In this document: positions 23,921 through 25,076 of the stretch, piece after piece
Position numbering within the stretch: position 1 is the first letter of the stretch
Layout: each line of letters begins with the position of its first letter
Assembly: GCA_029785685.1 (NCBI GenBank)
Contig: JAFLZE010000007.1
Coordinates: 1 to 25,076, forward strand
DNA: 25,076 nucleotides
Reading direction: 5' to 3'
DNA from: Nitrososphaerota archaeon
GTDB lineage: Archaea > Thermoproteota > Nitrososphaeria > Nitrososphaerales > UBA183
Notes under the pieces: generated by a model
Told to the model about the DNA's origin: nothing
The model's database searches: none
What the model saw: the letters and a program-made list of their open reading frames with translations, nothing else
Program-made: the position numbers and the translations under genes

Positions 23921-24496
23921 ATGGCCACTGATCTTGCCTACGTGTTCTGGCACTGGCCCCGCCCGGGGGTTACAGTGGGCGTGTACAAGAGGAAGCTGGG
24001 TTCCTTCCAGTCATCCCTGAGGGCCGGAAGGCCTGACCTGGTCGCCGACCTCCTGTCCTACCGCGTGGACTCTCTCCCATGGGGCCCTCGAGACTCCCCG
24101 CTCTTCGAGGACTGGTACCTGGTGGAAGGCTTCTCGGCTCTTGGCTCTCTCAACGACGCCGCCGTCACGGGCAGTACCAAGCGCTTCCACGACTCGGTGG
24201 CCGGGGACTATCTTAAGGGCGCCGGCGGGGTCTTCAAACGGGTGCTGGGGGGCATCCCCTTACGCGAGGCGAGATATGCCACATGGATCGAGAAGACCAT
24301 GGGGACACCCTACCAGTCGTACTATGAGGAGGTGAAGGAATTGCTCGGGGAGACGAAGTCAGACCTCTGGCGGAGGCAGATGGTCCTGGGACCCTCGCCC
24401 CAGTTCTGTGTGCACAGCATCGAGCCCCTCGACTTCCCGGAGAACTTCCGTCCTTTCGGGGCGAAAATCAGGGCCGTGGTCAATCCGCCCCCCTGA
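23921..24496 (+). CDS. Conserved protein of unknown function
   Basis: This is a 191-aa soluble protein. It starts ATDLAYVFWHWPRPGVTVGV and contains EDWYLVEGFSALGSLNDAAV, then a HDSVAGDYLKGAGGVFK segment and a conserved RRQMVLGPSPQFC near the end. This looks like a two-domain alpha/beta protein known only as a hypothetical family; no function can be assigned. The ATG at 23921 is preferred to the one at 23894 because GGAAGGTG lies 10-17 nt upstream and a TTAAT block at 23885-23889 fits a TATA box. Confidence 0.6.
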   Translation: MATDLAYVFWHWPRPGVTVGVYKRKLGSFQSSLRAGRPDLVADLLSYRVDSLPWGPRDSPLFEDWYLVEGFSALGSLNDAAVTGSTKRFHDSVAGDYLKGAGGVFKRVLGGIPLREARYATWIEKTMGTPYQSYYEEVKELLGETKSDLWRRQMVLGPSPQFCVHSIEPLDFPENFRPFGAKIRAVVNPPP

Positions 24497-24810
24497 AAGC
24501 CGAGGCCCCCGAGCTACCGCTCACGGTTCATCTGAGCGGCGGCATCTGGTGGAAGAGGTTCGTCACGCGTGGTCGAAAGAGGAGATATTCATATCTCCTC
24601 TCCGTCGCAAAGGGAAGCTCCCCGAAGGTCCTGCAAGGAACAAGGTACGAGCTTCACTCGTCGCCATTCGGTGAGGTTGCCGCGAAACTGGACGAGAGGT
24701 TGAAGGACTTCATCAGTCGGTGCCATTTGAGCTACGCCTTCGGATTCGATGACCCGGTCAGGAAGTCACGGCGACCATTTGCTCGGAAGTGCCGCCGTCC
24801 GTCGGACTAG
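24493..24810 (+). pseudogene. Open frame without a normal start codon
   Basis: A 105-codon frame runs from CTG at 24493 to TAG at 24810 with plausible codon use. It contains LSGGIWWKRFVTRG, later YSYLLSVAKGSSPKVLQG and VAAKLDERLKDFIS. No ATG, GTG or TTG is found near its beginning. It overlaps the stop of the previous gene and runs into the 3' end of the convergent gene. It may be a relic, a gene starting at CTG, or chance. Confidence 0.3.
24578..24601. repeat. 24-bp near-perfect palindrome
   Basis: The arms AGAGGAGATAT (24578-24588) and ATATCTCCTCT (24591-24601) are perfect reverse complements of 11 bp separated by TC. It lies between convergent genes. Confidence 0.8.
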
Positions 24811-25076
24811 GGGCATCGCCACGATGGTAGTAGCGCTTGGCGATGGCCATGACCTTTTCTAGATTCGAGAGCAGAGTGGACAATCTTTCTCGTCCATCTC
24901 CATCCTGAAGGCCTCGGGCCTTCTCCAGGTACATCCTCACGTTTTCCTTGTTGCCCCTGTACAGCTCGATTCTGGCCGCGGTCTCGTAATCGACTATCGC
25001 CGTTGTCCTGTCGCCCCTCTCTATAGCTTCCGCTGCATTCTGAACCTGCAGCTCTGTCGCCCCTATCAGGGCGATC
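24758..25076 (-). CDS. TPR-like helical protein, 5' end outside the window
   Basis: The frame is open from the window edge to a TGA at 24758, giving at least 105 residues. Segments such as AAEAIERGDRTTAIVDYETA and ARIELYRGNKENVRMYLEKA have the helix-turn-helix rhythm and Ala/Tyr spacing of tetratricopeptide-type repeats. A polar tail with Ser, Pro and Thr follows. The true start lies beyond 25076. The role is unknown; such repeats usually mediate protein contacts. Confidence 0.6.
   Translation of the reverse strand, partial: IALIGATELQVQNAAEAIERGDRTTAIVDYETAARIELYRGNKENVRMYLEKARGLQDGDGRERLSTLLSNLEKVMAIAKRYYHRGDAPSPTDGGTSEQMVAVTS

Overview
The window is archaeal chromosome. The signs are a group II chaperonin (thermosome), an AbrB/VapC module, an archaeal-type acetyl/propionyl-CoA carboxylase with a separate carrier protein, many TTG/GTG starts, AGG-rich arginine usage, and TATA boxes lying about 27 nt upstream of leaderless starts. 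A Thermoproteota/Nitrososphaeria-like lineage is the best guess, but this rests on gene content and style, not on a marker-gene tree.

Layout. (1) 1-4024: an aspartate-family amino-acid operon, metY-metX-asd'-hom-lysC'. The asd is an in-frame remnant that has lost about three quarters of the protein. The lysC is a 27-codon stub overlapping the hom stop. (2) 4015-6872: an accessory stretch between the lysC stub and the 3' end of a tRNA-His gene. It holds two related nuclease C-terminal fragments, a Doc toxin followed by a 37-aa microprotein, a frameshifted helicase tail, and a fused 2H phosphoesterase/metallophosphoesterase. (3) 6873-11424: tRNA-His, then birA and the biotin-dependent carboxylase genes pccB-accC-BCCP. 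The ligase sits directly upstream of its substrate. (4) 11421-16811: housekeeping genes: a peroxiredoxin, a type I phosphodiesterase, a minus-strand NfeD-like/LplA/MFS cluster, a metallo-beta-lactamase-fold hydrolase and a YCII protein. (5) 16812-18760: a largely empty stretch, then a divergent pair of probable ligand-sensing proteins (an ACT-domain protein and a tandem AsnC-type sensor without a DNA-binding domain). (6) 18761-20852: the thermosome with a possible 31-aa upstream ORF. (7) 20950-22535: small accessory proteins: a ribbon-helix-helix gene interrupted by an amber codon, an HMA-fold protein without metal cysteines coupled to a 46-aa zinc-ribbon-like protein, and a DUF1059 protein. 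(8) 22536-25076: a VapBC module flanked by short direct repeats, a conserved protein of unknown function, and the 3' end of a TPR-like gene.

The main points of interest are the decay of the two consecutive aspartate-pathway genes inside an otherwise intact operon, the accessory stretch beside tRNA-His with a toxin-first Doc/microprotein pair, a 27-bp repeat found near both toxin modules, an identical 14-bp promoter element with the same spacing in front of two small genes, and the amber-interrupted regulator. No CRISPR array, rRNA or complete insertion sequence was seen.
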